DNA of 59,737 nucleotides from Pseudomonadota bacterium. Its GTDB lineage: Bacteria > Pseudomonadota > Alphaproteobacteria > Rhizobiales > Devosiaceae. Location of the stretch: NCBI GenBank assembly GCA_023393475.1, contig JAEWLC010000020.1:1-59737 (forward strand), given 5' to 3'. Shown here piece after piece: positions 24,783 through 34,177 of the stretch. The position numbers and the translations under genes were made by a program. The notes under the pieces were generated by a model. That model did no database searches. It was not told the origin of the DNA and saw nothing but the letters and a program-made list of their open reading frames with translations. Positions within the stretch are counted from its first letter, which is position 1, and each line of letters opens with the position of its first letter.

Positions 24783-26288
24783 GTGACTGAAACATCGGGA
24801 GCCGGTGGCGTGAAGTACGCCACCCGCGACAAGAGCTACTTCGAAAAACGCGGCCTGCAACGCTATGCGGGCATCTGGTCACTGTGGGCGCTCGGCGTCG
24901 GCGCAGTGATTTCCGGCCATTTCTCGGGCTGGAACTTCGGCTTCGCCACAGGCGGCTGGGGCGGCATGCTGGTGGCCGGCATCATCATCGCCATCATGTA
25001 TCTGGGCCTGACCTTCTCGATCGCCGAGATGAGCCCCGCCCTTCCGCATACGGGCGCTGCCTACTCCTTCGCGCGCAGCTCGATGGGCCCCTGGGGCGGT
25101 TTCATCACCGGGCTGTTCGAGAACGTCGAGTACGTGCTGACACCAGCGGTGATCTGCACCTTCATCTCGGCCTATTTCGGCTCGATCACCGGGCTCGATA
25201 CGGCGCTCTATCCAGTGCTCTGGATCGTGTTCTTCGTGATCTTCCTCGCGCTGAACATCTTCGGCGTGGCGCTGAGCTACAAGGTGACGCTCGCAGTTAC
25301 CCTGATCTCCCTGGCGGGCCTTGCCTTCTTCTACATCAGCGCCTTCGGCCACATCGATTTCTCGCGCTGGGCGCTGAACATCGCGCCCGACGGTTCGGAA
25401 CTGCCTGAGGGGGGCGGAGAGCTGTTCCCGAAGGGGTTCGGCGGCGTGCTTGCCACCCTGCCCTTCGCGGTGTGGCTGTTCCTCGCCATCGAGCAGGTGC
25501 CGCTGGCAGCCGAAGAGTCGGTCGATCCCAAGCGCGACATGCCCAAGGGCATCATGCTGGGCTTTGCCACGCTGGCGCTCTCGGCCTTCCTCGTCGTGTT
25601 CCTCAACCCCTCGATCGCGGGGGTCGGCTCATATGCTCTCGGCTCGTCGCTGGAGCCGGCGCTCGACGGCATTCGCGCGATGTTCCCCGATGTTTCCTGG
25701 GCCGCTTCGGCCTTCGGCATCGTGGCGCTCGTCGGTCTCGTCGCCTCGTTCCACACCATCCTCTACGCACAGGGTCGGCAGGTCTATTCGCTGAGCCGGG
25801 CGGGCTACTTCCCCTCGGCGCTGTCGGAGACTCACGCCAGGTACAAGACCCCGCACCTCGCCATGATCTCGGGCGCGGCGCTCGGCCTCGGCGTGATGCT
25901 GGTGATCTGGTTCGCCAATGGTGGCGGCGGGTCGGGCGAAACGCAGCTGGGTGACGACATCATCGGCTCGGTGCTGCTCAACATGGCGGTGTTCGGCGCG
26001 ATGCTGAGCTACATCATGCAGGCCATCAGCTTCATCATCCTGCGCCGCAACCTGCCCAACATCGACCGGCCGTTCCGCAGCCCGGTGGGCGTGCCGGGCG
26101 CGGTGCTGACCGTGATCATCGCGGTGGTGACGCTGTTCTACCAGGTGCAGGACCCGAACTTCTTCAAGGGCGTGATCTGGGTGATCGTCTGGTGCGCGGT
26201 CGGCATCATCTACTTCGCGCTGGTCGGCCGGCACAAACTCATCCTCTCGCCGGAGGAAGAGTTCGCGCTGGAACACGCCAAGAAGTGA
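24783..26288 (+). CDS. Ethanolamine-type amino acid/polyamine permease
   Basis: A 501-residue APC-superfamily transporter with about 12 hydrophobic segments. It is closest in pattern to the ethanolamine permease (EAT) group. The N-terminus FEKRGLQRYAGIWSLWALGV followed by GAVISGHFSGWNFGF carries the first broken helix with its substrate-binding backbone, and EQVPLAAEESVDPKRDMPKG is the characteristic loop after helix 6. It should import ethanolamine or a related small amine by proton symport. GTG start at 24783 with GGAGG nearby. The next gene, a gamma-glutamyl ligase homologue, follows after 76 bases. Confidence 0.87.
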   Translation: MTETSGAGGVKYATRDKSYFEKRGLQRYAGIWSLWALGVGAVISGHFSGWNFGFATGGWGGMLVAGIIIAIMYLGLTFSIAEMSPALPHTGAAYSFARSSMGPWGGFITGLFENVEYVLTPAVICTFISAYFGSITGLDTALYPVLWIVFFVIFLALNIFGVALSYKVTLAVTLISLAGLAFFYISAFGHIDFSRWALNIAPDGSELPEGGGELFPKGFGGVLATLPFAVWLFLAIEQVPLAAEESVDPKRDMPKGIMLGFATLALSAFLVVFLNPSIAGVGSYALGSSLEPALDGIRAMFPDVSWAASAFGIVALVGLVASFHTILYAQGRQVYSLSRAGYFPSALSETHARYKTPHLAMISGAALGLGVMLVIWFANGGGGSGETQLGDDIIGSVLLNMAVFGAMLSYIMQAISFIILRRNLPNIDRPFRSPVGVPGAVLTVIIAVVTLFYQVQDPNFFKGVIWVIVWCAVGIIYFALVGRHKLILSPEEEFALEHAKK

Positions 26289-26364
26289 TCAATCCGGGGG
26301 CCGCGGCGCGTTCGCGGCCCCCACCCTCAACGACAACAATCCAGAAGAGTACAGGGAGTTCGCC

Positions 26365-27726
26365 ATGGCCGCTTATTCGCTCGACCAGCTCAAGGCCGAC
26401 GTGAAGGCCGGAACTATCGACACGGTGCTGGTCGCCTTTCCGGACATGCAGGGACGCCTGATCGGCAAGCGCTTCCAGGCCGAGTTCTTCCTCGATGGCG
26501 CCATCGACGAAACGCATGGCTGCGACTACCTGCTCGCCGACGACATCGACATGGAGCCGGTACCCGGCTACGAGGCGGCCAACTGGGCCAAAGGCTACGG
26601 CGATTTCGTCATGAAGCCCGATGTCTCGACGCTGATGAAGGCGGCCTGGCTCGAGGGCACGGCGATCATCCTCGCCGACCTCGTCGACCACCACCATCAC
26701 GAGCCGATTGCGCACAGCCCGCGCGCCATCCTCAAGGCGCAGCTGAAGCGGCTGGAAAAGCTAGGGCTGACGGCGAACTTCGCCTCTGAGCTCGAGTTCT
26801 ACCTGTTCGACGACAGTTTCCGCGCCGCCTGGGACAAGGGCTACAGGAACCTCACCACGGCGGGCTACTACATCCAGGACTACCACATCTTCCAGACGAC
26901 CAAGGAAGAAGGCGTGCTGCGCGACATGCGCCGGCAGCTGCAGGCCTCGGGCATTCCGGTCGAGAACTCCAAGGGCGAGTGGGGCCCGGGGCAGGAAGAG
27001 CTGAACGTGCGCTATGCCGATGCGCTCACCATGGCTGACCGGCATGTGGTGATGAAGAACGCGATGAAGGAAATCGCCCACAACCACGGCAAGGCCATCA
27101 CCTTCATGGCCAAGTGGGATTTCGGCCTCGCCGGCTCGTCTAGCCACATCCACATGAGCCTCGCCAAATCGGGCAAGAACGCCTTCATCGACACCAAGGA
27201 CAAGCTCGGCATGTCCGACCTGATGAAGCACTTCATGCAGGGGCTGCTGACATATGCGGGCGACATCACCTATTTCCTCGCGCCCTATATCAACTCCTAC
27301 AAGCGCTTCCAGGCCGGCACGTTCGCGCCGACCAAGGCGATCTGGTCGTCGGACAACCGCACGGCGGGATTCCGCCTCTGCGGCGAGAACACCAAGGGCG
27401 TGCGCGTCGAGTGCCGCATCGGCGGCGCCGACCTCAACCCGTACCTCGCCTATGCGGCCCTGATCGCGGCCGGCCTCAAGGGCGTCGAGGACAAGCTGCA
27501 GCTCGAGCCGGCCTTCAGCGGCGACGCCTATGTCACCGGACAGTTGCGCGAGGTGCACAAGACCCTGCGCGATGCGATCGCGGCGATGCAGGGGTCAGCC
27601 ATGCTGAGGGAGGCGTTCGGCGAGCAGGTGATCGGGCACTATGTGCACACCGGCAACTGGGAACAGTTCGAATACGACCGCCGGGTCACCGATTGGGAGT
27701 TGAAGCGCGGGTTCGAGCGCAGCTAG
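26365..27726 (+). CDS. Glutamine synthetase family protein (gamma-glutamyl-amine/ethanolamide ligase type)
   Basis: A 453-residue GS-like ligase of the PuuA/gamma-glutamylethanolamide group rather than GlnA. It retains ASELEFYLFD, GPGQEELNVRYADAL, the signature SSSHIHMSL, NSYKRFQAGTFAPTKAIWSS with DNRTAG, and RVECRIGGADLNPYLAYAAL. These form the ATP, glutamate and metal sites. The adenylylation loop of true GlnA is not apparent. The predicted reaction is ATP plus glutamate plus amine to gamma-glutamyl-amide. The adjacent ethanolamine permease points to ethanolamine as the amine. Clear AGGGAG before the ATG at 26365. Operon with the two dehydrogenases downstream. Confidence 0.85.
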   Translation: MAAYSLDQLKADVKAGTIDTVLVAFPDMQGRLIGKRFQAEFFLDGAIDETHGCDYLLADDIDMEPVPGYEAANWAKGYGDFVMKPDVSTLMKAAWLEGTAIILADLVDHHHHEPIAHSPRAILKAQLKRLEKLGLTANFASELEFYLFDDSFRAAWDKGYRNLTTAGYYIQDYHIFQTTKEEGVLRDMRRQLQASGIPVENSKGEWGPGQEELNVRYADALTMADRHVVMKNAMKEIAHNHGKAITFMAKWDFGLAGSSSHIHMSLAKSGKNAFIDTKDKLGMSDLMKHFMQGLLTYAGDITYFLAPYINSYKRFQAGTFAPTKAIWSSDNRTAGFRLCGENTKGVRVECRIGGADLNPYLAYAALIAAGLKGVEDKLQLEPAFSGDAYVTGQLREVHKTLRDAIAAMQGSAMLREAFGEQVIGHYVHTGNWEQFEYDRRVTDWELKRGFERS

Positions 27727-27756
27727 AACTCCGGCCACAACAGCATAGGTGACAGG

Positions 27757-29139
27757 ATGACCGACAAGGTCCAGATCGTCTCGCCGATCGACGGGCGGGT
27801 ATATGCCGAGCGGCCTGTGGCGACAGGTGAGCAGATCGCCGCCGCCGTGGCCAAGACGCGCCGGGCCAAGGAGGTCTGGGGCGAGATCACCGTCAAGGAA
27901 CGGGTGAAGTTCCTCGAGCACTTCCTCGACGAGCTGATTTCGAAGAACGACGAGATCGTGCCCGAGCTCGCCTGGCAGATGGGGCGGCCGGTGCGCTATG
28001 GCGGCGAGAAGCGCGGCGTCGAAGAACGCTCGCGCCACATGATCGCCATCGCCGAGGAGTCGCTGAAGCCATCGGTGCGGCCCGACAAGGAAGGCTTCGA
28101 GCGCTGGATCGCGCGCGAACCGCTCGGCACCGTGATGGTGATCGCGCCCTGGAACTACCCCTATCTCACCGCCGTCAACTCGATCGTGCCCGCTCTGATG
28201 GCGGGCAATGCCGTGATCCTCAAGCACGCGTCGCAGACGCTGCTGGCGGGTGAGCGCTTCGCCGAGGCGTTCAAGGCGGCGGGGCTGCCGGACGGGCTGT
28301 TCCAGAACCTCGTCCTCAACCATGCCGATACCGAAAAGCTGATCGGCTCTGGACAGATCGACCACGTCAACTTCACCGGCTCGGTCGAGGGGGGCCGGCG
28401 CATCGAGCGCGCCGCTGCCGGCACGTTCGCCACGCTGGGGCTGGAGCTCGGCGGCAAGGACCCGGCCTATGTGCGCGCCGACGCCAACATCTCCTACGCG
28501 GCTGAGAACCTCGTCGACGGCTCGTTCTTCAACTCGGGACAGAGCTGCTGCGGGGTGGAGCGCATCTATGTGCATGCGTCGGTCTACGACCGGTTCGTCA
28601 AGGATTTCGTCGAAGCCGCGCGCGGCTGGACGCTGGGTAATCCGCTCGAGGCCGACACCGTCGTCGGACCGATGGCGACGGGCCGGTTTGCCGACCTGGT
28701 ACGCGGGCAGACGCTCGAGGCGCTGCGCAAGGGGGCGAAGGCGCATCTCAACTGGAAGGACAGCCGCGACGCCGACGGCTCGCCCTATCTCGCGCCGGAA
28801 GTGCTGACCGACGTGAGCCACCAGATGGCTGTCATGCGCGAGGAGAGCTTCGGCCCGGTGGTCGGCATCATGAAGGTGCGCGACGACGCCGAGGCGATCG
28901 AGCTGATGAACGACAGCCCCTACGGCCTCACCGCCTCGATCTGGACCGAGGACCTCGATGCGGCCGCGAAGGTGGGCGCAAAAGTCGAAACCGGCACCGT
29001 GTTCGCCAACCGCTGCGACTATCTCGATCCGGCCCTGGTCTGGACCGGGGTCAAGGACACCGGCAAGGGCGGCGCGCTGAGCGAGATCGGCTATGCGAAC
29101 CTGACCCAGCCGAAGAGCTATCACCTGAGGAAAGTCTGA
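27757..29139 (+). CDS. Aldehyde dehydrogenase family protein
   Basis: A 460-residue NAD(P)-dependent aldehyde dehydrogenase. It shows the N-terminal Rossmann half with APWNYPYLTAVNSIVPALMA, the general-base Glu in LELGGKDPAY (about Glu230), the catalytic Cys in NSGQSCCGVER (about 264-265), and EESFGPVVGIM near the C-terminus. It lies 30 bases after the ligase and 5 bases before the iron alcohol dehydrogenase. The likely step in this operon is oxidation of the aldehyde made from the gamma-glutamylated amino alcohol to the acid, for example gamma-glutamylglycine. That assignment is inferred from context. Confidence 0.9.
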   Translation: MTDKVQIVSPIDGRVYAERPVATGEQIAAAVAKTRRAKEVWGEITVKERVKFLEHFLDELISKNDEIVPELAWQMGRPVRYGGEKRGVEERSRHMIAIAEESLKPSVRPDKEGFERWIAREPLGTVMVIAPWNYPYLTAVNSIVPALMAGNAVILKHASQTLLAGERFAEAFKAAGLPDGLFQNLVLNHADTEKLIGSGQIDHVNFTGSVEGGRRIERAAAGTFATLGLELGGKDPAYVRADANISYAAENLVDGSFFNSGQSCCGVERIYVHASVYDRFVKDFVEAARGWTLGNPLEADTVVGPMATGRFADLVRGQTLEALRKGAKAHLNWKDSRDADGSPYLAPEVLTDVSHQMAVMREESFGPVVGIMKVRDDAEAIELMNDSPYGLTASIWTEDLDAAAKVGAKVETGTVFANRCDYLDPALVWTGVKDTGKGGALSEIGYANLTQPKSYHLRKV

Positions 29140-29144
29140 GCGAG

Positions 29145-30299
29145 ATGACCAAGGCCAACTGGAATTATCCGACTGCGGTGAAGTTCGGGGCGGGGCGGAT
29201 TGCGGAGCTGCCGGAGGCGCTGAAGACGGCCGGCATTGCGAAGCCGCTGCTCGTGACTGACGCCGGGCTGGTGAACCTGCCGGTGACGCAGAACACGCTG
29301 AAGCTGCTGCGCGATGCGGGCTACGAAGTCGGCGTGTTCGCCGACGTGAAGCCGAACCCGATCGCGGCCAATGTGAATGCGGGCATCGAGGTGCTGCGCA
29401 AGGGCGGGCATGACGGCGTGATCGCCTTCGGCGGCGGCTCGGGGCTCGATACCGGCAAGGTCATCGCCTTCATGGCGGGCCAGACCCGGCCGATGTGGGA
29501 TTTCGAGGATATCGGCGACTGGTGGACGCGCGCCGATCCCAAGGGCATCTTCCCGATCGTCGCGGTGCCGACCACGGCCGGCACGGGTTCGGAAGTGGGC
29601 CGCGCCGGCGTCATCACCGACGAGACGACGCACACCAAGAAGGTGATCTTCCACCCGCTGATGATGCCGAAGGTGGTCATCGCCGATCCCGAGCTGACGG
29701 TCGGCATGCCGGCCTTCATCACCGTGGGCACCGGGTTCGATGCCCTCGCGCATTGCCTCGAGGCCTATTGCGCCAAGGGCTACCACCCGCTCGCCGCCGG
29801 CATTGCCGTCGAGGGCGTGCGGCTGGCACTCGAGAACCTGCCCAAGGTCGTCGCCAACCCCAACGATATCGAGGCCCGCGGCCACCTGATGAGCGCGGCG
29901 GCCATGGGCGCGACGGCGTTCCAGAAGGGGCTCGGCGCCATCCACTCGCTGAGCCACCCGGTCGGCGCGCTCTACGACACGCATCACGGCATGACCAATG
30001 CGGTGTTCATGCCCTACGTACTGGTCGCCAACCGCGATGCGATCGAGGCCAAGATTGCGCGGCTCGCCGCCTATTGCGGCATGCCGCCGAGCTTCGATGC
30101 GTTCCTACACACGATCAACGGCCTGCGCGCAAAGCTCAACGTTCCCAACACCTTGAAGGACTTCAAGGTGACCGGCGAGAAGCGCGACCTGATCGCCGAG
30201 ATGGCGATTGTCGATCCGACCGCCGGCGGCAATCCGGTGGAACTGAACAAGGCTTTGGCGCTCGAGATCTTCGACCGGGCGATGGACGGGCGGCTGTAG
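29145..30299 (+). CDS. Iron-containing alcohol dehydrogenase
   Basis: A 384-residue group III iron alcohol dehydrogenase. The nucleotide site is FGGGSGLDTGKVIAFMA, followed by VPTTAGTGSEVGRAGVITDE. Metal ligands are in GFDALAHCLEAY (Asp about 197, His about 201) and in SLSHPVGALYDTHHGMTNAV (His about 270 and 280-284). It begins five bases after the aldehyde dehydrogenase and is the last gene of the operon. The expected role is to oxidise the hydroxyl of a glutamylated amino alcohol to the aldehyde. Reversal, or a different alcohol, cannot be excluded. Confidence 0.9.
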   Translation: MTKANWNYPTAVKFGAGRIAELPEALKTAGIAKPLLVTDAGLVNLPVTQNTLKLLRDAGYEVGVFADVKPNPIAANVNAGIEVLRKGGHDGVIAFGGGSGLDTGKVIAFMAGQTRPMWDFEDIGDWWTRADPKGIFPIVAVPTTAGTGSEVGRAGVITDETTHTKKVIFHPLMMPKVVIADPELTVGMPAFITVGTGFDALAHCLEAYCAKGYHPLAAGIAVEGVRLALENLPKVVANPNDIEARGHLMSAAAMGATAFQKGLGAIHSLSHPVGALYDTHHGMTNAVFMPYVLVANRDAIEAKIARLAAYCGMPPSFDAFLHTINGLRAKLNVPNTLKDFKVTGEKRDLIAEMAIVDPTAGGNPVELNKALALEIFDRAMDGRL

Positions 30300-30326
30300 C
30301 TTTTCAACCGGGGCGTCCCTTGTGCA

Positions 30327-30413
30327 CCGTCATCCCCGGGCGAAGACCCGGGGACCAAGCGATGCTGCGCCGCCCCATGGGTCCGCGGGTCAAGCCCGCG
30401 GATGACGACTGAG
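30327..30413. repeat. Mosaic palindromic intergenic repeat, copy 1
   Basis: An element bounded by GTCATC and GATGAC and built of two palindromes, CCCCGGGCGAAGACCCGGGG and CCGCGGGTCAAGCCCGCGG. Near-identical copies occur at 42347-42433 and, inverted, at 47452-47539. The layout resembles RIME-type elements of rhizobia. It lies between two convergent genes, where it may act as a bidirectional terminator. Confidence 0.85.
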
Positions 30414-30426
30414 CGATCGGACGTCG

Positions 30427-31902
30427 TCAGCTCAGCGCGGAAACCGTCGCCTTCGCGCCGGATTCCAGCAGCGATTTCAGGTGGTTGGTCACCGGCCCGG
30501 TGAAGGCCGCATTCCCGGGAAGGTCGGTGCCAAACACCTCCTGCACCGCCAGCAGCCCTGCTGCCAGCTTCTCCGCATCACGCCCTGCCCCATCTGCGAT
30601 GGCGCGCAGGCGGGCGGCGTGCGGGTCCTTGACGTCGATCGGCTGGCCCTGCTCGTCGATGCCGGTGACGTAGCGCATCCAGGCGGCGACGCCGAGGGCA
30701 AGCCTTTGGATCGACTGGCCTTTCTCGAGGCGATCGTGGATGGTGCCGAGCAGGCGCTGGGGCAGTTTCTGGGTGCCGTCCATGGCGATCTGCCAGGTGC
30801 GGTGCTTGAGGGCCGGGTTGGCGAAGCGGGCGAGGAGTTGGTCGCGATAGGCCTCGAGCGTGGCGCGCGGCATCGGCAGGGTCGCCATCACCTCGTCGGT
30901 CATAAGTCCATGAATCAGCTTGTGAATCGCGGGGTCCGCGATGGCCTCGCTGACGTACTGATAGCCGGAGAGATAGCCGAGATAGGCCATGGTCGAGTGC
31001 GAGCCGTTGAGCATCCTGAGCTTCATCAGCTCGAAGGGCTCGACGTCCTCGACCAGTTCGGCGCCTACCGTCTCGAACGGCGGGCGGCCAGCGGGGAAGT
31101 CGTCCTCGATCACCCATTGGGTGAAGGGCTCGGTCATGATCGGCCAGGCGTCGTCCAATCTTATGATCTTGTTGACGATTTCGCGGTCGGCGTCGGTTGT
31201 CGCCGGCACGATGCGGTCGATCATGGTGGAAGGAAAACTCACCGCCCCGACATATTCGATGAAGTTCGCGTCCCCTCCACTCAGTTCGGCGAAGCGGCGC
31301 ACGATGCGGCCGGCGGTTTTTCCGTTCGAAGGCAGATTATCGCAGCTCATCACAGTGAAGGGGACAAGTCCGCGTTTGTGCCGCAGTTCCAAGGCCTTGA
31401 CGATGATGCCGGGGGCACTGACCGGGGCGTCAGGGTGGGCCAGGTCGTGGACGATGTCGGGGTGGTTTTCGTCGAGCTCGCCGGTGGCGGGATCGTGGCA
31501 ATAGCCCTTCTCGGTGACCGTCAACGAGACGATGTGGATGGCGGAATCCGCCATTGTTTCAATGAGTTGGTTGCGTTGCGTGTTGGCGTCGAGCACGTCC
31601 AGGATGGAGCCTATGACGCGGCATTTCGTGCCTGAGGCGTCGCGGATGGCGAGGGTGTAGAGGAAATCCTGCGGGGCCAGCGCATCACGCGTATCGGGGC
31701 GGCGGAGCGAGGCGCCAATGATGCCCCAGCTCGGATTGTCCACCAGCAGGCTGTCGACATAGGCAGCCATGTGGGCCCGGTGGAAGGCGCCGATGCCGAG
31801 GTGGACGATGCCCGGTGTGACCGTGTTGCGGTCGTAGGCATAGAGCTGCATCTCGGGGGTTTCGACCGGCAAAGCGGCGGTGGAAAGACGGGTCATGGCC
31901 AT
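30427..31902 (-). CDS. Mannitol dehydrogenase family protein (fructuronate reductase-like)
   Basis: A 491-residue polyol-specific long-chain dehydrogenase. It has the NAD site IVHLGIGAFHRAHMAAYVDS, SLTVTEKGYC, TVMSCDNLPSNG, and the catalytic lysine segment LKLRMLNGSHSTMAYLG. The family includes mannitol 2-dehydrogenase and fructuronate reductase (UxuB). The divergent KDG kinase favours the hexuronate role, reducing fructuronate to mannonate. UxuA and UxaC are not in the window. I chose ATG 31902, which has GGAAG upstream; ATG 31896 is next, and the open frame extends to 31995 without support. Confidence 0.87.
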   Translation of the reverse strand: MAMTRLSTAALPVETPEMQLYAYDRNTVTPGIVHLGIGAFHRAHMAAYVDSLLVDNPSWGIIGASLRRPDTRDALAPQDFLYTLAIRDASGTKCRVIGSILDVLDANTQRNQLIETMADSAIHIVSLTVTEKGYCHDPATGELDENHPDIVHDLAHPDAPVSAPGIIVKALELRHKRGLVPFTVMSCDNLPSNGKTAGRIVRRFAELSGGDANFIEYVGAVSFPSTMIDRIVPATTDADREIVNKIIRLDDAWPIMTEPFTQWVIEDDFPAGRPPFETVGAELVEDVEPFELMKLRMLNGSHSTMAYLGYLSGYQYVSEAIADPAIHKLIHGLMTDEVMATLPMPRATLEAYRDQLLARFANPALKHRTWQIAMDGTQKLPQRLLGTIHDRLEKGQSIQRLALGVAAWMRYVTGIDEQGQPIDVKDPHAARLRAIADGAGRDAEKLAAGLLAVQEVFGTDLPGNAAFTGPVTNHLKSLLESGAKATVSALS

Positions 31903-32018
31903 GAACTTCCATTGGAGGATCAGGACCATAACGAACAGGCCAGTGAACTGCCATACCACCCGGTTGCGCGAGGGCGATATCCCCGGCATAAGCATCGGGT
32001 AGTTGAGGGGACGACGTC

Positions 32019-32936
32019 TTGACCAAGCGCTTTGTGAGCATCGGCGAAGCCATGATCGAAATGTCTGGCGGCGAAGGCGGCATGTATCGCCTCGGCTATG
32101 CCGGCGATACGCTCAACACTGCCTGGTACGCCAAGGCGCTGCTGCCGGAGGGCTGGCAGGTCGACTATGTGACGGCGCTCGGCGACGACATGTACTCGGG
32201 CGAGATGAAGGCGTTCATCGCCAAGGCGGGGATCGGCACGGATCGCATCCAGATCATCCCCAACCGCCGGCCTGGGCTCTACATGATCCACCAACACGAG
32301 GGCGACCGGCACTTCACCTATTGGCGCGGACAATCGGCGGCAAAGCAGCTGGCCGACGATGTCGAGGCACTGGAGGCCGCCGTGGTGGGCGCGGACACGG
32401 TCTATTTCTCGGGTATCTCGATGGCGATCCTTGCGCCGCGGGCGCGCGGCAAGCTGATGCGCACCATCGTCAAGGCGCGCGATGCGGGGGCGACGGTGGT
32501 GTTCGATACGAACCTCCGGCCTGCCCTGTGGACGTCCACCAAGGTGATGGCCTCGACCCTGACGGCGGCGGCTTCGATCGCCGATATCGTGCTGCCGACC
32601 CATACCGACGAAGCGCCGCTGTTCGGTGATGCCTCGCCCGAGGCTACGGCCGAGCGCTACCTGGCGCTCGGGGCAAGCGAGGTGGTGGCCAAGGATGGGG
32701 CGAAGCCCGCGTTCGTCGCCACGGCGGATGGCGTGCGGGCCTATGTACCGGCGCCCAAGGCCGAGTCCGTTGTCGATGCGACTGGCGCCGGCGACTCCTT
32801 CAATGGCGGCTACTTGAGCGGGCGCGCGCGTGGCCTGTCGCCGGTCGAGGCGGCGGAACGCGCCCACCGGGTGGCGGGCGTCGTGATCGGGCACAAGGGC
32901 GCGCTGGTCGATCCGAAGCTGGTCCGTGGGATCTAG
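32019..32936 (+). CDS. kdgK: 2-dehydro-3-deoxygluconokinase-like PfkB sugar kinase
   Basis: A 305-residue PfkB/ribokinase-family kinase. It opens FVSIGEAMIEMSGGEGGMYR, contains GYAGDTLNTAWYAKALLP (substrate site), and near the C-terminus has the PfkB signature with catalytic Asp, VVDATGAGDSFNGGYLSG. The pattern is that of KDG kinase, which phosphorylates 2-keto-3-deoxygluconate to KDPG. It starts at a TTG (32019) with GAGGGG eight bases upstream; no ATG fits. It is divergent from the fructuronate reductase-like gene, so the two probably share a control region (31903-32018). Its stop overlaps the convergent quinone reductase gene. Confidence 0.85.
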   Translation: MTKRFVSIGEAMIEMSGGEGGMYRLGYAGDTLNTAWYAKALLPEGWQVDYVTALGDDMYSGEMKAFIAKAGIGTDRIQIIPNRRPGLYMIHQHEGDRHFTYWRGQSAAKQLADDVEALEAAVVGADTVYFSGISMAILAPRARGKLMRTIVKARDAGATVVFDTNLRPALWTSTKVMASTLTAAASIADIVLPTHTDEAPLFGDASPEATAERYLALGASEVVAKDGAKPAFVATADGVRAYVPAPKAESVVDATGAGDSFNGGYLSGRARGLSPVEAAERAHRVAGVVIGHKGALVDPKLVRGI

Positions 32937-33535
32937 GCTCCGGCCCCTGTCGGCTGCCCGTCTTCAGGATCAAGCACCAGGCTGGCGATACGCTCGACCC
33001 ACTCCTGCCGCTCGGCAGGGGGCAGGTCCTTCACTCCGCTGATGCGCGTCACGCGCACCGGTTTCATGCCGCAGATTTCGAGCGTGGCGTTGCGGACGGC
33101 GTTGATATCGGCATCGTGGTACTGGGTGCGCAGCCAGTCGACGGGAGCATCGGACGTCGTCACGATGTGGCCCGTGCGCCCCTGCAGCAGCTTGGTCCAG
33201 AACGGATCGTTCGCGTCGTGGCGATAGGTGAACTCGGAATAGAGGGTCCGGTCGAAGAACCCTTTCAGCAGGGCCGGCACGTTGCCCCACCAAACCGGAT
33301 AGAACAACACGAAGCGCTCGCACCAGCTTAGGTTGGCCTGTGCGGCGATCAGGTCGTTTTCCAGCGGCTGCACCCGTTTCAGTCCCTGGCGAAGGATAGG
33401 ATCGAAGCCGAGCTCGAACAGGTTGTGGCGGCGAACCTCGTGCCCCGCCGCCTGCGCAGCCGTCACGACGGCGTCGGCAAGCCGGCCGTTGAAGCTTCCG
33501 GGATCGGGGTGGGCGAACAAAACATAGATGCGCAT
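32933..33535 (-). CDS. NAD(P)H dehydrogenase (quinone), flavodoxin-like fold
   Basis: A 200-residue NQO1/KefF/MdaB-type flavoprotein. It begins IYVLFAHPDPGSFNGRLADA (FMN/FAD phosphate site) and has FVLFYPVWWGNVPALLKGFF with DRTL, the hallmark of the family's dinucleotide site. It should carry out two-electron reduction of quinones in the cytosol and so limit redox cycling. The protein is a little short at the C-terminus compared with mammalian NQO1 but normal for bacterial members. ATG at 33535. The gene stands alone, convergent with kdgK. Confidence 0.88.
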   Translation of the reverse strand: MRIYVLFAHPDPGSFNGRLADAVVTAAQAAGHEVRRHNLFELGFDPILRQGLKRVQPLENDLIAAQANLSWCERFVLFYPVWWGNVPALLKGFFDRTLYSEFTYRHDANDPFWTKLLQGRTGHIVTTSDAPVDWLRTQYHDADINAVRNATLEICGMKPVRVTRISGVKDLPPAERQEWVERIASLVLDPEDGQPTGAGA

Positions 33536-33613
33536 CGCGGCCCTCCAGCAGGGCTCACTCTACCGCGCGCCACGCCAAAGTCATTGACCTTGCTCAACCC
33601 TCCCCATGCCGGA

Positions 33614-34144
33614 TCACGCCGGCGCGTAAGTCAGCTTGATCACCGAGCCATCCATGCGCTCGCTGTCGATGAGACGGAGCGGGGGACGAGCGGCGACGAA
33701 GAACGGGTCACCCGAGCCCAGCACGACCGGATGGAGGTAGATGGAGTATTCGTCGATGAGACCGAGTTCGGTGAGGGTCTTGGCGAGGACGGGACCGCCG
33801 GTTTCGATGGTGCCCTCATGTTCGGCCTTGAGCTTGCGGACCGCGGAGGCGAGGTCGCCCTCGAGCAGCGTGGCGTTGGGCCCGACCGCGTTGAGGGTGC
33901 GCGAGACCACCCATTTCGGTTTTTCCCGCCAGGCCATCGCAAAATCGCGCTCGGCGGGACCCCAGTCGTCCTGGTCCTCGTCCCAATAAGCCATGATCTC
34001 GTAGAGGCGCCGGCCATAGAGGCTGCCGGTGTTGCTCCTCGCCTGCTCGATGAAATGGCGGAACAGCCCGGGGCTCGGCCCGAACTTGTCGTAGTCGACA
34101 TAGCCATCGAGCGACTGGTTCATTCCGAATACGAGCTTTGCCAT
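33614..34144 (-). CDS. Dihydrofolate reductase family protein (RibD C-terminal type)
   Basis: A 176-residue protein of the DHFR-like RibD C-terminal family, YyaP/YwjB-type. It starts KLVFGMNQSLDGYVDYDKFG and has SLYGRRLYEIMAYWDEDQ, RTLNAVGPNATLLEGDLASA, TGGPVLAKTLTELGLIDEYS and HPVVLGSGDPFF. These are the NADP-binding and strand motifs of the family. True DHFR activity is unlikely, and the substrate is unknown. It is divergent from an HxlR-type regulator, a common pairing, and is probably its target. Confidence 0.87.
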   Translation of the reverse strand: MAKLVFGMNQSLDGYVDYDKFGPSPGLFRHFIEQARSNTGSLYGRRLYEIMAYWDEDQDDWGPAERDFAMAWREKPKWVVSRTLNAVGPNATLLEGDLASAVRKLKAEHEGTIETGGPVLAKTLTELGLIDEYSIYLHPVVLGSGDPFFVAARPPLRLIDSERMDGSVIKLTYAPA

Positions 34145-34177
34145 CCCGTCCCTCCCGTTAGCGGCACTGCGTTCACT

